DNA of 64,000 nt, from the NCBI GenBank assembly GCA_023052935.1, contig CM041295.1:21948880-22012879 (forward strand). Reading direction: 5' to 3'. This DNA is from Piezodorus guildinii (taxonomy: Eukaryota > Arthropoda > Insecta > Hemiptera > Pentatomidae). The notes below the pieces were generated by a model. It did not search any database and was not told where the DNA came from. It was given only the letters and a program-made list of their open reading frames with translations. Below, one piece after another: positions 42,553 through 54,282 of this stretch (positions are counted from its first letter, which is position 1; every line of letters starts with the position of its first letter). The translations under genes were made by a program, and so were the position numbers.

Positions 42553-43023
42553 CAATCTTCCCATCGACGCTTCAGTTAACCTTTCGGACGCCTACCAGCC
42601 GGTTCAGCGTGTACAAATTTTCTCGGAATCCGTTACTCACCGAGCCCGACAACTTTACTCTCCCATTTTTAGTCTCCGCGATATCAAATCAATTATATTC
42701 ACAGGGTATAAGCTCCGCAATTCCGCGTTAAGCAACCTTCTAAACTCTCCAGTTGCCTCATCTCTTTTCGGGCCAAATATTTCACGCAGTACCTTATTTT
42801 CGAAAACCTTAAGCCGCTGTTCATCCCTCAAAGTGAGCGGCCACGTTCCACATCCGTACAGGATCGTCAGAAGAATAATAGTTTTATAAATTCTAACCTT
42901 TAAATTTTTAGATAGAAGCCGCGAGCAAAGTAATTTAGCAACTGAATAATAACACGCATTTCCCGCCTTTAACCAGGACTTTATTTCCTTCTGGATTTCA
43001 TTTTCCTTGTTATCATTGAACCT
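42553..43023 (-). pseudogene. RTE-like LINE, continuation
   Basis: Minus-strand frames with stops read HPLTLRDEQRLKVFENKVLR-like, IFGPKRDEATGEF-like and SMITRKMKSRRK-like sequence; 5' truncated at about 43023 near the YLGSMI region. Confidence 0.8.
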
Positions 43024-43420
43024 AAATAAATAATCAGTTATACTATTCTAAAATCTATAATAAGCAGTTTACTATTCTAAAACCTATGTATTGATCAGTA
43101 CCAATCATAACACTGAATAAGTTCTAAAATGTTTATTATTTAAGCTTCTGTAGCTTGTACAAGATGATACAAGATTAAATCCCTTAGAGGGTGTAAAGGG
43201 CGGTAGGGGTTAGTAGTGCCTTTAAGGGAAAAAAGACTATATGAGGGAAAAGGAAAAAGGGTTTGGTGGGAGCATCAACAGGTCCTACCCACGGCTAATT
43301 AGACCAAGACCAACCCCAAGCCCAACCTTTCAATCACTACCACAGCTAAATCCCATTACTTAGCTCCTGTTTTACACTTCATTTTTCACTTTATCGCACC
43401 AGTTATTCAATGAATAACAC
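43024..43420. other. no gene recognised
   Basis: 43150-43360 is less AT-rich, no domain or repeat partner recognised. Confidence 0.45.
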
Positions 43421-43426
43421 AAAAAA

Positions 43427-43912
43427 TCTGGTGCGGGCAACACACGACTTTCACTTACCTCCGTTTTTGGAATCAATTAAAGAGTTTTCAAATACAGTTA
43501 GAGATAAAAATGAGTGAAAACATTAAAGAATTAGATAAATGGAATTTCTATAGAAACATGTATTTTATTTTTAAAAATATATTATATTATTATCTAAAAT
43601 AATCACTTAGTTTTATCGGCTTTTCATCACTCTCTACTAACTTTTAAAAGTTTGTGTATGAGCTAATATTCATACATGTATATTACTGTTCTTATGTTAA
43701 AAAACAAAAAATTGCATAACAAATATATTTTTTCAATTTTCTCCTTCAGTTGGGTATCGAATTCATTCAATTTATATATTTACCTGTTTTCCATCAGTGG
43801 ATTGGTTATTTAGACTCAGGGGACTCTAAAATGTGTATTTCCGTTGAAAACTGGAATTCGAAAATTTTCACGATCGCAATACTTTCCCTTATTATATATA
43901 GTAAGTGAAAGT
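43427..43912 (+). mobile_element. Helentron/HINE-like element, internally deleted
   Basis: Intact 5' end (TCTGGTGCGGGCAACACACG, ACTTTCACTTACC) and 3' end (TTATATATAGTAAGTGAAAG) but only 486 bp; about 0.4 kb is lost at the join near 43800. Provides the empty-site sequence ATCACTTAGTTTTATC at 43602-43617 for the foldback at 29552. Confidence 0.8.
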
Positions 43913-44188
43913 AAAAATAGTGATTAAAGATAAATATTTAATAATTAATAACAGCACGAAAGTTAGCATCATTTTTAGACAATTTTATTCACTAATATTG
44001 CGATTTGTCATCGTCAGGACAGTAATGATAGTGCTACATTAGTCCATATATAATATATTTAGAAATAGAAGGTGAAATTAAGGGAAAGTATACTTTTTCT
44101 CTACAGTTATTCATTATTTACCCATTGCAATCCAGTTTAGAGTCCATATACGATTTCATAATCGAAGCAATTAATAATCAAGTTGTTG

Positions 44189-44470
44189 TTTATTTATTTA
44201 ACGTCACTTTATTCTACTGTGGTTAATCGGACGATGCTACGGTGGGAGTCCTAAATTTTGCCTCTCCAGGTTTTATTAGGATAGGGATCTTTAACGAATA
44301 CCTAACATCGCACAGGCTCGGGACTACCTTTTAACGTCCCCTCCGAAGGACGGCATAACTAATGATTTTTTAATCCCATTAAAAAATAATAGGACAACCT
44401 GCGGGTATGAACCCGTGACCTTTGGCATAGGAGGCTGTTATGCTAGCCACCAAGCTACAAGTGATCCCAG
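44189..44470 (-). mobile_element. tRNA-derived SINE, near full length
   Basis: Minus copy with A-box region (AGCTTGGTGGCTAGCATAAC) and B box (GGTTCATACCC), body and tail as at 37673. A ~20 bp AT-rich insertion lies between head and body. No clear target duplication. Confidence 0.82.
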
Positions 44471-44504
44471 GGACCATTTAAAAAGAAAGAGATAACACCA
44501 CAAA

Positions 44505-44770
44505 CACACTCCCACACACACACACACACACACACACAGAACAACAGGAGTAATCATCATCCGCTCGTAGGATGTTCCAATGGATTTGCTTCTGAATTAT
44601 GAAATAAGTTAAAAGGAAAATGATGTAGGGACAATACAATTAAAAACCACTTCAAATAAATATAAAAAGAACAAAACATAAATATGCCTGTACTGAAGCA
44701 GTGAAAAATCCATTACACATAACCTCGTTGCACCCAACCGCTGTATAACTGTAACCTAACTCCTTCACAG
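44505..44770. mobile_element. palindromic MITE, family 2, copy 3 (decayed)
   Basis: Shares CCAATGGATTTGCTTCTG, CACTTCAAATAAATATAAA and AAATCCATTACACATAACC with 9233 and 22178. A (CA)n run borders it at 44506-44538. Confidence 0.6.
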
Positions 44771-44989
44771 TACACCCTTCACAAATTTATATAATAATGA
44801 TACAAAATAAATACATAGTTTAAAAACAAGTAAAAAATAAAAAAACAAAAAAAAACAGCATATCTTAATACAATATATATAATCCGTTAAAAACCGTGAC
44901 CAGCAATGCCCCATCATATATAGCGGAAAATATTGAACCCAAGGGATCACAGCTCTTCACTATTAACTGGATTAAGACTCATTCGAAGA

Positions 44990-45480
44990 TTCGGAAAGGC
45001 GCTATAGCCACACACTTACAGCACTTGAAGAGAGAATCAAGCCAGATCTCCTATAGAAATATTTAGATATCTGATAGAGTTGTCGGAGCCACTGCCGTTT
45101 CAACCTTCAAGGAGGGTTGTAGGGATGGGTGGAACCGGATAGGGATTGAGCTACAAGATTGAGGTGACGAATGAGGTTCTGATGGAATTTGGAGAATTTT
45201 GACGGAAAAAAGATGGAAAATAAATGGAACATCGGGGTCATGATTGTTGGTTACATAGTATGGAGCATTGGATTGAATGTGTTTGATGTTGGAAAATTTG
45301 GCCGTTCCCTACAGTTCAAGACTATGGTTCTAAATAAGTTTAGGTATCGTCTTCTAAATCAGAAATTTGCTTTCAATAGAGTTCCGAGATTTTCTGTGTA
45401 ATATTCTTCATAATTAGTCAAATCGTCGGTGTAGTTCTTGTCGTATGAATATAGTATGATGGGTCCAAGCTATTATTTTG
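44990..45480 (-). pseudogene. decayed Jockey-like LINE of another lineage
   Basis: Minus frames contain IQSNAPYYVTNNHDPDVPF, like the SKILNAPYFVTN..HNDLNIPF segment of the main family, but upstream and downstream sequence is too decayed to follow. Tentative. Confidence 0.4.
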
Positions 45481-47164
45481 TCTAGAACAAAGCCTTGATA
45501 CAGGAATATGTCTGAGAAAGGGATCATAATGGAGTTAAAATAAACGGAAGGATAGGATTGTATTCGAAGCGTGAAGGTTAAATTTTTGTATTTTTAGGAT
45601 GCGTTTAATTTAATTCGCCCGTTGTTACACACCAGTGTTACATTACAGAAAGTAGCCTTTGTAGGTTAAAGGATGCAGTTTCTGAAACTGATTCAGAACA
45701 TAGGATGGGTGTGTGTCTTTGCCAATAAATTTAATACGGATGTTTTTTTAAATATTTCTTCACTTTATGGAATGTTGATAAAAATGTGCCATTTTGGGTA
45801 ACACGGCGCTGTTACGTTTACTACTGCGTTTTTTTTTTTTTTTTTGTACATTAACTCGAGAATAAAATAAACCTTAAAATTTATTTCAGTCAATTGAGAT
45901 AAAGTGTCATACATCTGAATAAATAAATTTAAACAAAAATTACAGTGAGAATTTCAGATCTAAACTGAAGTGAGAGAGTAGGAAAATGTTTATTTAATTT
46001 TTTTAATTAAATGTCTTGTTCTTGGAGGTTTTACGGGGAATATTCAACGTGTTCCACCCCAACAAGGAATAAAAGCTTTTCGAAATGGATGACTGATTAT
46101 GCATGGACGAGAATGCATTAGGGTCCATGGATTAACAGGAAGACATACCGTGGGGAGGGGTACCCCTGGCTAATCTAAATATGCTGATGATGGATCAGTG
46201 AATGTTCCTGATACCAACAGGTTGTCACTGCTTTTATTAACGAACTACCATGAAGGAAGTGTTTTAAATGGTCAAGCGACCAGTCGTGTGTTGGTTTACA
46301 CTTCATATTCTATCTATCTATATTTTTTTTTAAATCTAACCACGACTGATGGCAGCTGCAGGGGATGGTGAATGAACGATTGCAGAATTTTATAATGAAG
46401 TAATATCTCAGTATCAACTCGGTTAAATGGACAGAAATGCTTTAAGTTTCCGACATTATTCACTAGTGTCGATCCTTGTTTCCTATCACATTCCTGATAA
46501 TCAGCCGAGAAAAGAAGAAGACATCAGCAATACTTTCGGACTTATTTATTAGAGTTGATTTCTCTACACGCGTTTGGCGGTATTGCATTCTTGTATTCAA
46601 TTGGTATGTCATATGCATATGTATTCTTGGTTCTGGTATGTCTTCCTATCTGCAGGAGACGTTCCGTAACTGAAAGGAATTAGTTCCAGAAAATGGCGGA
46701 GACTATAATCCTTCACTCACCGGGCATCTTGCATTACCATATACAGTCCTGGTCTATAGTTTGAGACCATCTATAGTTTAAATCAATTAATCTGTTTGAA
46801 TTTTGATGTGGGTTGCACTACACAATTCAACTAAAAATTCATTCGTTTTAACCATTCTTTAATGAAAAAAACAAACAAAAATTTCCCGCGCAGTGAACTT
46901 CTTACAACTTTGGCAGTCGATAAATCAAACAAAGGAAAAAATATATCTTTTCAAATCGCCTTAGGAGATAAATAGACTGTAAACAAAGCTCCAGAATCAA
47001 AAATCACATTGATTATTCTTATTTATTATCATCACGTTAGAAGTTTCAGTTATAATTAGATTTAATCAAATTATTTATTGTTGTATACGATATTTACAAA
47101 CCTTTCTTACACGTAATTAGCAAATTTGTTTCTAAATAAAAATGATGATAAGATGCCTCTATTA
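45481..47164. other. no gene recognised
   Basis: AT-rich with a T run at 45829-45845. The 46080-46300 stretch is less AT-rich but has no recognisable domain. Confidence 0.45.
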
Positions 47165-48005
47165 CTTTCACTTACCTATATATGAAATATTTACTAAGGG
47201 AAAGTACTGCGATCGTGAAAACTTTTGAATTCCTCTTTTCAACGGAAATACACGTTTTATAGTCCCCTGAGTTAAATAATAAAGTCCCGCAAAAAGGTCT
47301 GTGTGTGTGTGTGTGGTAACTCAAGCGCCTAAACAAAAAGCCCTACGAAACTGAAAATTGATATTTAGGAAAACTATACGCCCGAGATGTTACAAAAACA
47401 TTGTCATTATCAGCTGACCGGAAGTACTACTTTATATTATGCATTTTGTACCTTTTTATTATTTTCTCAAAAACAGTTCGAACGATTTTGATTAAACTCG
47501 CTATAATGATGTAAAATTTAATGGGCTTTAACATCATGTAGGTTTTATTCTCGTTGAAATTGTCTGACAGGGCTTTAATGCCGATATTTCAACTACATTA
47601 TATTTTGTATATTTAAAAAGATTAGGCACATCGGCTAAATATGAATGTTGAGATAATTTGATAAAAAACTAAAGGAGAATAGTGCCAACATATTTTTTCA
47701 TGCAATTTTTGTGTTTTTGAATACAAGAATAGTAATATAGATATATACCGTTGGATAGCTAAAGATTTTAGAAAAAAATCTTATCTGATACACGGAATTG
47801 TGAAGGGTAATGGAAAGTGATGAAAAGCCGGTAGAACTAACTGTTTCTGGTTCCCAAAAGTAAAATTCATGTTGACTGTGCTGCCACCTGGCGGCCTGGC
47901 TAAGTAGCAGACCGCCCTAGTGGCCGAAAAATTAACTGTGTAGTAACAGTTCTTGGCTGGATTTTAACAACGGAGGTAAGTGAATATCATCTGTTGCGCT
48001 CACCG
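47165..48005 (-). mobile_element. Helentron/HINE-like element with replaced 5' segment
   Basis: 3' hairpin end at 47166-47200 (ACTTTCACTTACCTATATAT) and 5' end at 47972-48005 (GTAAGTGAATATCATCTGTT). About 115 bp (47845-47958) near the 5' end do not belong to the family and include CTGCCACCTGGCGG and GACCGCCCTAGTGGC, which form an imperfect hairpin. Confidence 0.72.
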
Positions 48006-48134
48006 GATTTTTTTATTTACGTATCATAGAGGTTATTTATGAAAAGCATAAGTGGTCTCAAACTTTTGACTGGCAGGGTATATTAAGACTAGCCTGGATG
48101 GTAAATTTTCCATGACCGATTCCAATATAAATTA

Positions 48135-48530
48135 TGTATATTAGTCAATGTAGACCCACAGTATTCGCCGCTTGTCGTAAAAGGCGATTAAAGGGACAAC
48201 TGACCGTTGACATCTTACCTTATCCTATCGTCCTGTTTCCTAATAGACCCTCTAAAACTAATCCTTTTATTCCTAGAACAACTTCCCCCACTGCCTTATG
48301 GGTGAGAACGAAGGTCCAGAGGCGGAGGGAGTAAACACTAATAAGAAAATCCCCGCTCTCAAGGCAGGAGGTTGGGGATAGGGTTAAATCCCGGAAAATA
48401 AAAATGTTTTAAAACCAGATACAAAGAAAAGCCGGAAGGAGACCGGCCCAGAATTGAGAAGTAAGATTGTAAAGGAGGCCAAGGCTTTTCTAGTGCTGTA
48501 GCGCCATGTAGTGAGTGAGTGAGTTATTTG
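48135..48530 (+). mobile_element. candidate SINE or LINE-derived repeat with (GTGA)n tail
   Basis: Contains GTCGTAAAAGGCGATTAAAG near the start, a block resembling one common in arthropod short retroelements, then GGGTGAGAACGAAGG and a tail GTGAGTGAGTGAG at 48511-48524. No second copy here, no target duplication identified. Tentative. Confidence 0.4.
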
Positions 48531-48727
48531 GCAATATATCTCCTTTTTTTGTTAGTTTAAGATTGTCTTCAAGATTGATCGGTATGTAGTGTAATTATAG
48601 AAACTCAGAAAACTTCAGCAGCCGATCCAATTGGGGATTTCTCTCTTCCAAAATATTTTCTTCATGCGTTACTGTTTAAAATCTCAATAACTATATTTAA
48701 TTAAAAATATCATGGCATTAACCCTCT

Positions 48728-49040
48728 TTGAGGCCACTATACCTCGGTTGCAGTAGGTATGATGGGCAAAATATAACATTCTTTGACCCTAGAATCGATA
48801 TTTGTGACGGATATCGACGGAGAGCTAACGATTTGTTTCCTCACACTTATCCCGGATTCCGAGCGAAAGAACAAACAGCAGCTGCCGGGGAACTAACATT
48901 TACCGAACTCCCCTCATCAGGGGTGGAAAGGGGGGAGGTCGTTACTTCTGGCGGTATTGCAACGTCACAGCGGCGACATGCCCCCATAGCTTGTTTCCTA
49001 TCCTATATTCTGTTCTCACTAGAAAAAGTGATCGTTGAAA
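48728..49040 (+). other. GC-rich open stretch of unknown nature
   Basis: Reads open in one plus frame (HTYPGFRAKEQTAAAG and following) into an A run and an (AT)n microsatellite. It has no ATG start, no splice signals that I would trust and no recognised domain. It may be part of a repeat. Confidence 0.3.
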
Positions 49041-49050
49041 AAAAAAAAAA

Positions 49051-49052
<2 letters not shown>

Positions 49053-49100
<48 letters not shown>
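49053..49100. repeat. (AT)n microsatellite
   Basis: About 48 bp of TA dinucleotides. Confidence 0.95.
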
Positions 49101-49103
<3 letters not shown>

Positions 49104-49231
49104 GAGAGCAGATACTACACTTTAAAAGAAAAAAAATGAGCTCAAGAGTTTTTAGCTGTTATCAATGGTTTTCATCATAAAAACTAATATCTATTTGATG
49201 TCCACGCACAGAAAAACAAGTGTTAACTAAT

Positions 49232-49740
49232 AAAATAAAATAAACTTTATTTACATATTTACAAATTGACAAAATATTTACAAATGATTTCGGATGTGAC
49301 ATCCTTAAAATCAGCAAAATGTTTTGTTCGTTTGGTGATTATAATCTATTAGCCTAATGACTAAATATTTGGTAAAATTGAATTGATATTAACTATGGTA
49401 GTAGGAAAAATTATTAAAAAAAAATACATTTAAAAAAACAAACAAAATAAACGGATAAAATTATTGAAAATGTATAATTAAAACACACTAGCTTAAGTTA
49501 ACAACACATGTTCTTGTATGAGTGTAACGTTTGAGTGAAGTTTTATTATAATTACCAATTTCCTTTATTAGTGGATTTTTGGAGACTGGTGTTTTACAGA
49601 AGTATGAAGCTGTTTGAGTATGGACAAATTGTTTAACTGTTGGTAGTTGCAAATCCTGGAGCATAGATGATATTTTAGTGTAGCAGGGGTAATTGCTAAT
49701 TATCCGCATTGATAGGTTTTGAATTATTTCCAGTTTTTAA
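49232..49740 (-). pseudogene. Jockey-group LINE 3' end, different family
   Basis: Minus frame 49709-49488 (open upstream) reads ISNYPCYTKISSMLQDLQLP, TVKQFVHTQTASYFCKT and NPLIKEIGNYN, the pattern of the C-terminal RT end of Jockey-group LINEs (xNxxxxxDLxxPxVxxxI, NPLI). The 3'UTR ends in (AAATA)n-type repeats at 49232-49245 in reverse. Confidence 0.65.
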
Positions 49741-50098
49741 TAATTAGTCAAGCATTCCCAGAAATTTAGTAAGTCAAACCCTCAAAATATGAAATTAAGA
49801 GTCGCAAAACTTCAAACTGACAATTCACTTTTAATATTGTAAGACTATTCAGACATTATAGTGAGCTATTACTGTTCTACCGTTTGGTTTTAGATTTTCC
49901 CGATCTCAAAAAACATTTTTTATTTAATAACTTTTAAAATTGGTGCAAGATATTCCTTTATATCCTACCTTCATATGACATTCAAAGGTGCGAGGAGGCA
50001 AGAACAGAAATAAAAAAAAGGACCAAAAAGAAAATGTGCGTTGAATATGTGTCTAATCTCAAGAGAAACAAAAAAGTTCATAGCTATTTATATATATA

Positions 50099-51470
50099 TA
50101 GAATAGAATAGAATAGAAAAATGAACTTTATTCTGGGACATAGTCCCTTAAGAATAACATTGATGTTACAAATAAATATAGCTCTTCTGGCCAGAATACA
50201 TTAAATTGATTGAATTATTACAAACTTAATTATTTACATAAATAAAGTATAATAAAAGAAAAATATATATACATACATACAAAAATCACAAAGTAATAAT
50301 AATAATGATAATAAGTAAAATAGAATGAGAAAATAAAAACAACTAATTTTCCTAAAAAAAACAAACAAAAACAAAGTCAAATAAGCATTTAGTGATTATA
50401 ATCAATAAATTATCAGATTTAAGATCAACAAGCGTCTGTGAGGGATAATAGATGCTGGAAAAGGAGATATTTAAATGTGGATAAGGAAGAAGCACGACGT
50501 ATATTGGAAGGAATGGAATTCCAGAAAGCAGTGGAACGGGCAAGAAAGGATCGATCATAGGCTTTTGTTCTGTGGGATGGGATATAAAGGTCGGAGTGGC
50601 GCGATCTTGTCCCAAGCAAGTGAACTGAGGATTTAAATTGAAGGAGACTGTGGATATAGGAAGGATGCTGGGATTTTATCGTTTGGTAGAGAAAGGACCC
50701 AAGGAAGTACTGTCTGCGTGTGGAAGGGAGGAGCCACTTCAATTCGGCATAGAGGTGAGTCACGTGAGTCCGTCTCGAGGTACCAAAAACAAATCTCAAA
50801 CAACAATTCATAATACGCTTTACTCTGTTCTCAAGTACCGTACAGAGGCCACCGTACACCGCACAGCCGTAGTCAAAGTGGGGAAAGATGAGTGAGGAGA
50901 CAAGGATTTTACGCGTGGATTCGGGAAGAAGGTGACTGGAGCGATGGAAAAACTTTAGGGTGCTTATGGCTTTCCGAGAAATTTGTGCAATATGGGGTTT
51001 CCAGGAAAGGGATTGGTCAATTATAATTCCTAGGTTTTTGACAGAGGGACTGAAAGCAATGGGATGACCATGTAGGAATAAGGTTGGAAAGGTGGAATTG
51101 GATCTCAGGAGGGGATTGGAACCAATCATAATAGCCTGAGTTTTCATAGCGTTTAAGCATAGCTTATTCAGGTTTGCCCAGGCACAGATTCTATCTAGGT
51201 CTGCCTGAATAGCGGCAAACGCAGATTTTAATTCGGACGGAGGGAAGGAGAAATAAATTTGGAAATCATCGGCATAGAGGTGATGGGAGCAATGGACTAT
51301 TGAATTAGGGAGATCATTGATGTAGCAATTGAATAGGAGAGGGGAGATGCTGGAGCCCTGGGCCACACCTGCCGAAAGGGCGAGGAAGGATGATAAAGGA
51401 TGATTAGGAATGTAAACGGCTTGGGTTCGACCGGAAAGGAATGATTAGAACCAGCGAATAGCGCTGTTGG

Positions 51471-51471
<1 letters not shown>
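50099..51471 (-). mobile_element. CR1-like LINE, 5'-truncated, inserted in (TA)n
   Basis: 1.37 kb copy with the longest ORF of the family (50425-51366), 3'UTR, and an (ATTCT)n tail at 50099-50117 instead of poly(A). TA runs border both ends (50088-50098; 51472-51527), so it probably inserted into a TA microsatellite. Confidence 0.85.
50425..51366 (-). CDS. CR1-like reverse transcriptase, C-terminal two thirds
   Basis: 313 open codons. The first residues MAQGSSISPLLFNCYINDLP are RT box B (normally GVPQGSxLSPLLF), followed by HHLYADDFQIYF (box C, YADD) at about residues 29-40, NLNKLCLNAMKTQAIMIGS (box D/E), VKNLGIIIDQSLSWKPHI, then a C-terminal region ending LLSLTDAC. Homology continues upstream of the ATG to 51471 with one in-frame stop, so the first ATG is not the true start. 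Endonuclease and RT box A are missing by truncation. The CR1/L2-type assignment rests on motif style and the short-repeat tail. Fragments of the same family: 7640, 14440/15664, 16981, 20823, 31705. Confidence 0.87.
   Translation of the reverse strand: MAQGSSISPLLFNCYINDLPNSIVHCSHHLYADDFQIYFSFPPSELKSAFAAIQADLDRICAWANLNKLCLNAMKTQAIMIGSNPLLRSNSTFPTLFLHGHPIAFSPSVKNLGIIIDQSLSWKPHIAQISRKAISTLKFFHRSSHLLPESTRKILVSSLIFPHFDYGCAVYGGLCTVLENRVKRIMNCCLRFVFGTSRRTHVTHLYAELKWLLPSTRRQYFLGSFLYQTIKSQHPSYIHSLLQFKSSVHLLGTRSRHSDLYIPSHRTKAYDRSFLARSTAFWNSIPSNIRRASSLSTFKYLLFQHLLSLTDAC

Positions 51472-51527
<56 letters not shown>
51472..51527. repeat. (AT)n microsatellite
   Basis: About 56 bp of TA dinucleotides at the 5' border of the CR1-like copy. 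Confidence 0.95.
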
Positions 51528-51531
<4 letters not shown>

Positions 51532-51986
51532 TAATATTAAGTTGATGTCAATACATGTATATAACAATCAATAAACTCTACTTCTTTGGGGTTACCATAG
51601 GAGGAAAACATATAGATGTTTGCCTTTCAACGAAACCCATAGATAATAGCCAAAATCTCAAAATTTTAATTTCTCTCAAACAGTTGACAATGGAACTATG
51701 GGTCATATAAACTTTTTTGTTTCTCTTGGGGTCTTGTCTATCCTCCCGTAATGTGGCTCCACATTTATGAGATAACTATTAAGCACTATATTAGTATTAG
51801 TTTTTATTATTTTTTTTTTTTTATTTGGCCTCCTCGAATGTCGATTGTACAATGAAGGTATGTTTGTTATGCACAAACACAACTTGTTTTTCTTTGTGTG
51901 CACATCAAGCAGATATATTTGAGAACTACTGATGAATACCATGGAAAACAGCAAATCACTACACACATACATATATATATATATAT

Positions 51987-52449
51987 TTCTTTATTGACTT
52001 TTCAATCCTCCGTCACAAACACAAGATTCTTTTCAAAACTGCAAGTATACATAATTGTTTACATTTTGGTAGTATGTTGGATGCATTTTTTTTGTTTTAT
52101 ATCTACAGCCAAATACAATATATGATGAAAACATCTTACCAAAGAATTTTATTGAGCACCGGTACACCACTGAGACCTAACTACAGGGCACTGGGGTCTC
52201 CAAGCTCTCTTCAGTCCTGGCGGCCGAAGCTCAACTTATCAATAAATAAATTTAATAGTAACACCACTGTTCCAAATCTAACAGTCCATAACCATATTTC
52301 TGGTCAATACAATTAAACATAATTTGTCTAGTAAAAATTAAAAAAAATTCAACCAATATAATACCAAAATGTAACCAATTATGTATACTTGCAGTGTTGA
52401 AAAGGATCCTATGTTTGTAACGGAGGACCGAAACGTCAAAAAAGAAAAT
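51987..52449. mobile_element. inverted-arm element with hammerhead-like end
   Basis: Arms of about 72 bp: 51987-52058 (TTGACTTTTCAATCCTCCGT; GCAAGTATACATAATTG) and its inverted partner 52375-52449 (CAATTATGTATACTTGCAGT; GAGGACCGAAACGTCAA). The right arm holds TTGAAAA..GGATCC...GGAGGACC GAAACGTC, a decayed hammerhead-like order. The centre includes a less AT-rich stretch at 52150-52235 of unknown function. Confidence 0.65.
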
Positions 52450-52455
52450 TGAGAA

Positions 52456-53498
52456 TAATTTATTTATTGAGATATATTACTATTTGTTACAAAATGAACA
52501 ATAATAATAGTAATATGAGACCACATTCATACAATATATACAGAAAATAATAATAATAATCAAATTACATAAAATAGAAAATAAATTAATTCATGTATAT
52601 ACAATAAAGTAATAATAAATAAAAAATCAAAACAACAACCTATAATTGAGATAAATAAAAATTTGGCAAATAAATAAACATCATAAAACAATCATAACTA
52701 TATACAATATATACAACTGCTAAAGGGACCCCAGACAGCGCTTTTCCCTCCACTTGTGTAGAAAAAAGCGGAATCCAAGAAATCCCAGCGCCTCTATCTC
52801 AGCTGCATCACTGGTGTGAGCCAGTGGAGGCTGAGTTAGGACGCTGTAGCCAATAAAGAAAATTAAGAAGGAGTAATTAGTTAAAGACCTAAAACCCGAA
52901 TAATTCCAAATAAAATTATATATATATATATATATATATTAGTAGTATAGTATGTTAACATTAACTACAATAATACTTGTAATCAAAGATTAAGAAATGA
53001 ATATAAATATACACAATAGTTTAGTTTCACTCATATAGGAAATCTATAAATCCTCAAATACAATCAGTTCCTATAGCAGAAAAAGTTGATTTTTTTTTTA
53101 AACTCACGTAAAAGTATGAAAAAATTAAATGAGAACTTTTCATAAAAAGTTAGAAAGGTTAGTTAAATACCAGCCCTCATGAAAAGAGCCCTCAAACTGA
53201 TGGAAAGCAATATACAGTAATCAGCTTTTTCAAGTGTCTTTAAGTTCGATTCAGAGAGGTTCTGTGCATCAGATTCTATTGCATAAATTTAATATCTCAC
53301 TTATAAATTCTAATTTCTGGTATTCAAATTGCAAAATTTACAAACCTTCAACTAGTGTCATCTTCTACATTTTCGTGTTTTATGCATAATTACATACCAC
53401 TGAAATGACTTAAATGATATTTCTTCTGATTTAAGAACAGAACTAAGTCATATCAGATTCATTATAAAAACGTCCTAGGTATGATTGTAACATTTATT
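52456..53498. other. possible LINE 3' end, otherwise nothing recognised
   Basis: A minus frame ending in a stop at about 52725 reads HTSDAAEIEALGFLGFRFF and LHKWREKRCLGSL, followed by an AT-rich 3'UTR-like stretch to 52456. This may be the end of an unidentified retroelement ORF. An (AT)n run lies at 52918-52940. Confidence 0.35.
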
Positions 53499-54282
53499 AC
53501 CTTCACTTACCTATGCGTAAAATATATAGTAAGCAAAGTATTGCAATAATAAAAAATTTTGAATTCGAGTTTTCACCGAAAATACATTTTTAAGTTCTCC
53601 TCAGTCCAAATGACCAAGTCCCGCAAAAAGGTGTGTCAGTTTGTCAGTGTGAGCTAAGTCTATCACGAAAAGGAACAGTCGTACGAAACAGAAAATTCAT
53701 ATATGAAATAACTATATGTCCCAAATTTTACAGCAAATTTTTCGCTAAAATTGGCTGACCGAAAGTGCTGCTATACCATGCATTTTGCATCTTTTTACAA
53801 TTTTCTCAAAAACGGCTAAAACGATTTTGGTTATATCGGTGTAAAGTTTAACGGGCTTTAATACCATATAGGTTTCATTCTGCTTGAAATAGTCTGATAG
53901 ACCTTATTTGCCGATATTTTCAAGTTTTTTCCTCTAAAGTAGTTTCTTTTTTTTAGATTAAAAAAAACTAACCGTATTATCTTGTTAACATTGGTAAAAA
54001 ACGGATAAATATGTAAATTGAACGAATTAAATATTTAACTAAAGGAGAAATGAGCAAAAATAAGAAAAGTAATATACTGTTGGAAAGCTAAAGATCTTAG
54101 AAAAAAATATTATATCATACACAAAGTTGTACAATGTGATGGATAGTAATGAAAAGCGGACAAATCTAACTATTGTTGTAGATAATAATAGATTAATGAA
54201 ACGCATGTTTCTATCGAAACTCAATTTATTTAATTCTTTACTTTTTTGGATTTTACTTATTTATATATTTCATCTCTAACTG

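Noticed and set aside
45189..45401. 70-codon plus-strand frame
   Set aside because: Antisense to a decayed Jockey-like segment whose minus-strand reading contains the family pattern.
48728..49105. 125-codon frame ending in IYIYIY
   Set aside because: No ATG at its start, and the end is translation of an (AT)n microsatellite. No domain recognised; kept only as an unknown GC-rich stretch.
50638..50895. Plus-strand 85-codon frame
   Set aside because: Shadow of the CR1-like reverse transcriptase on the opposite strand.
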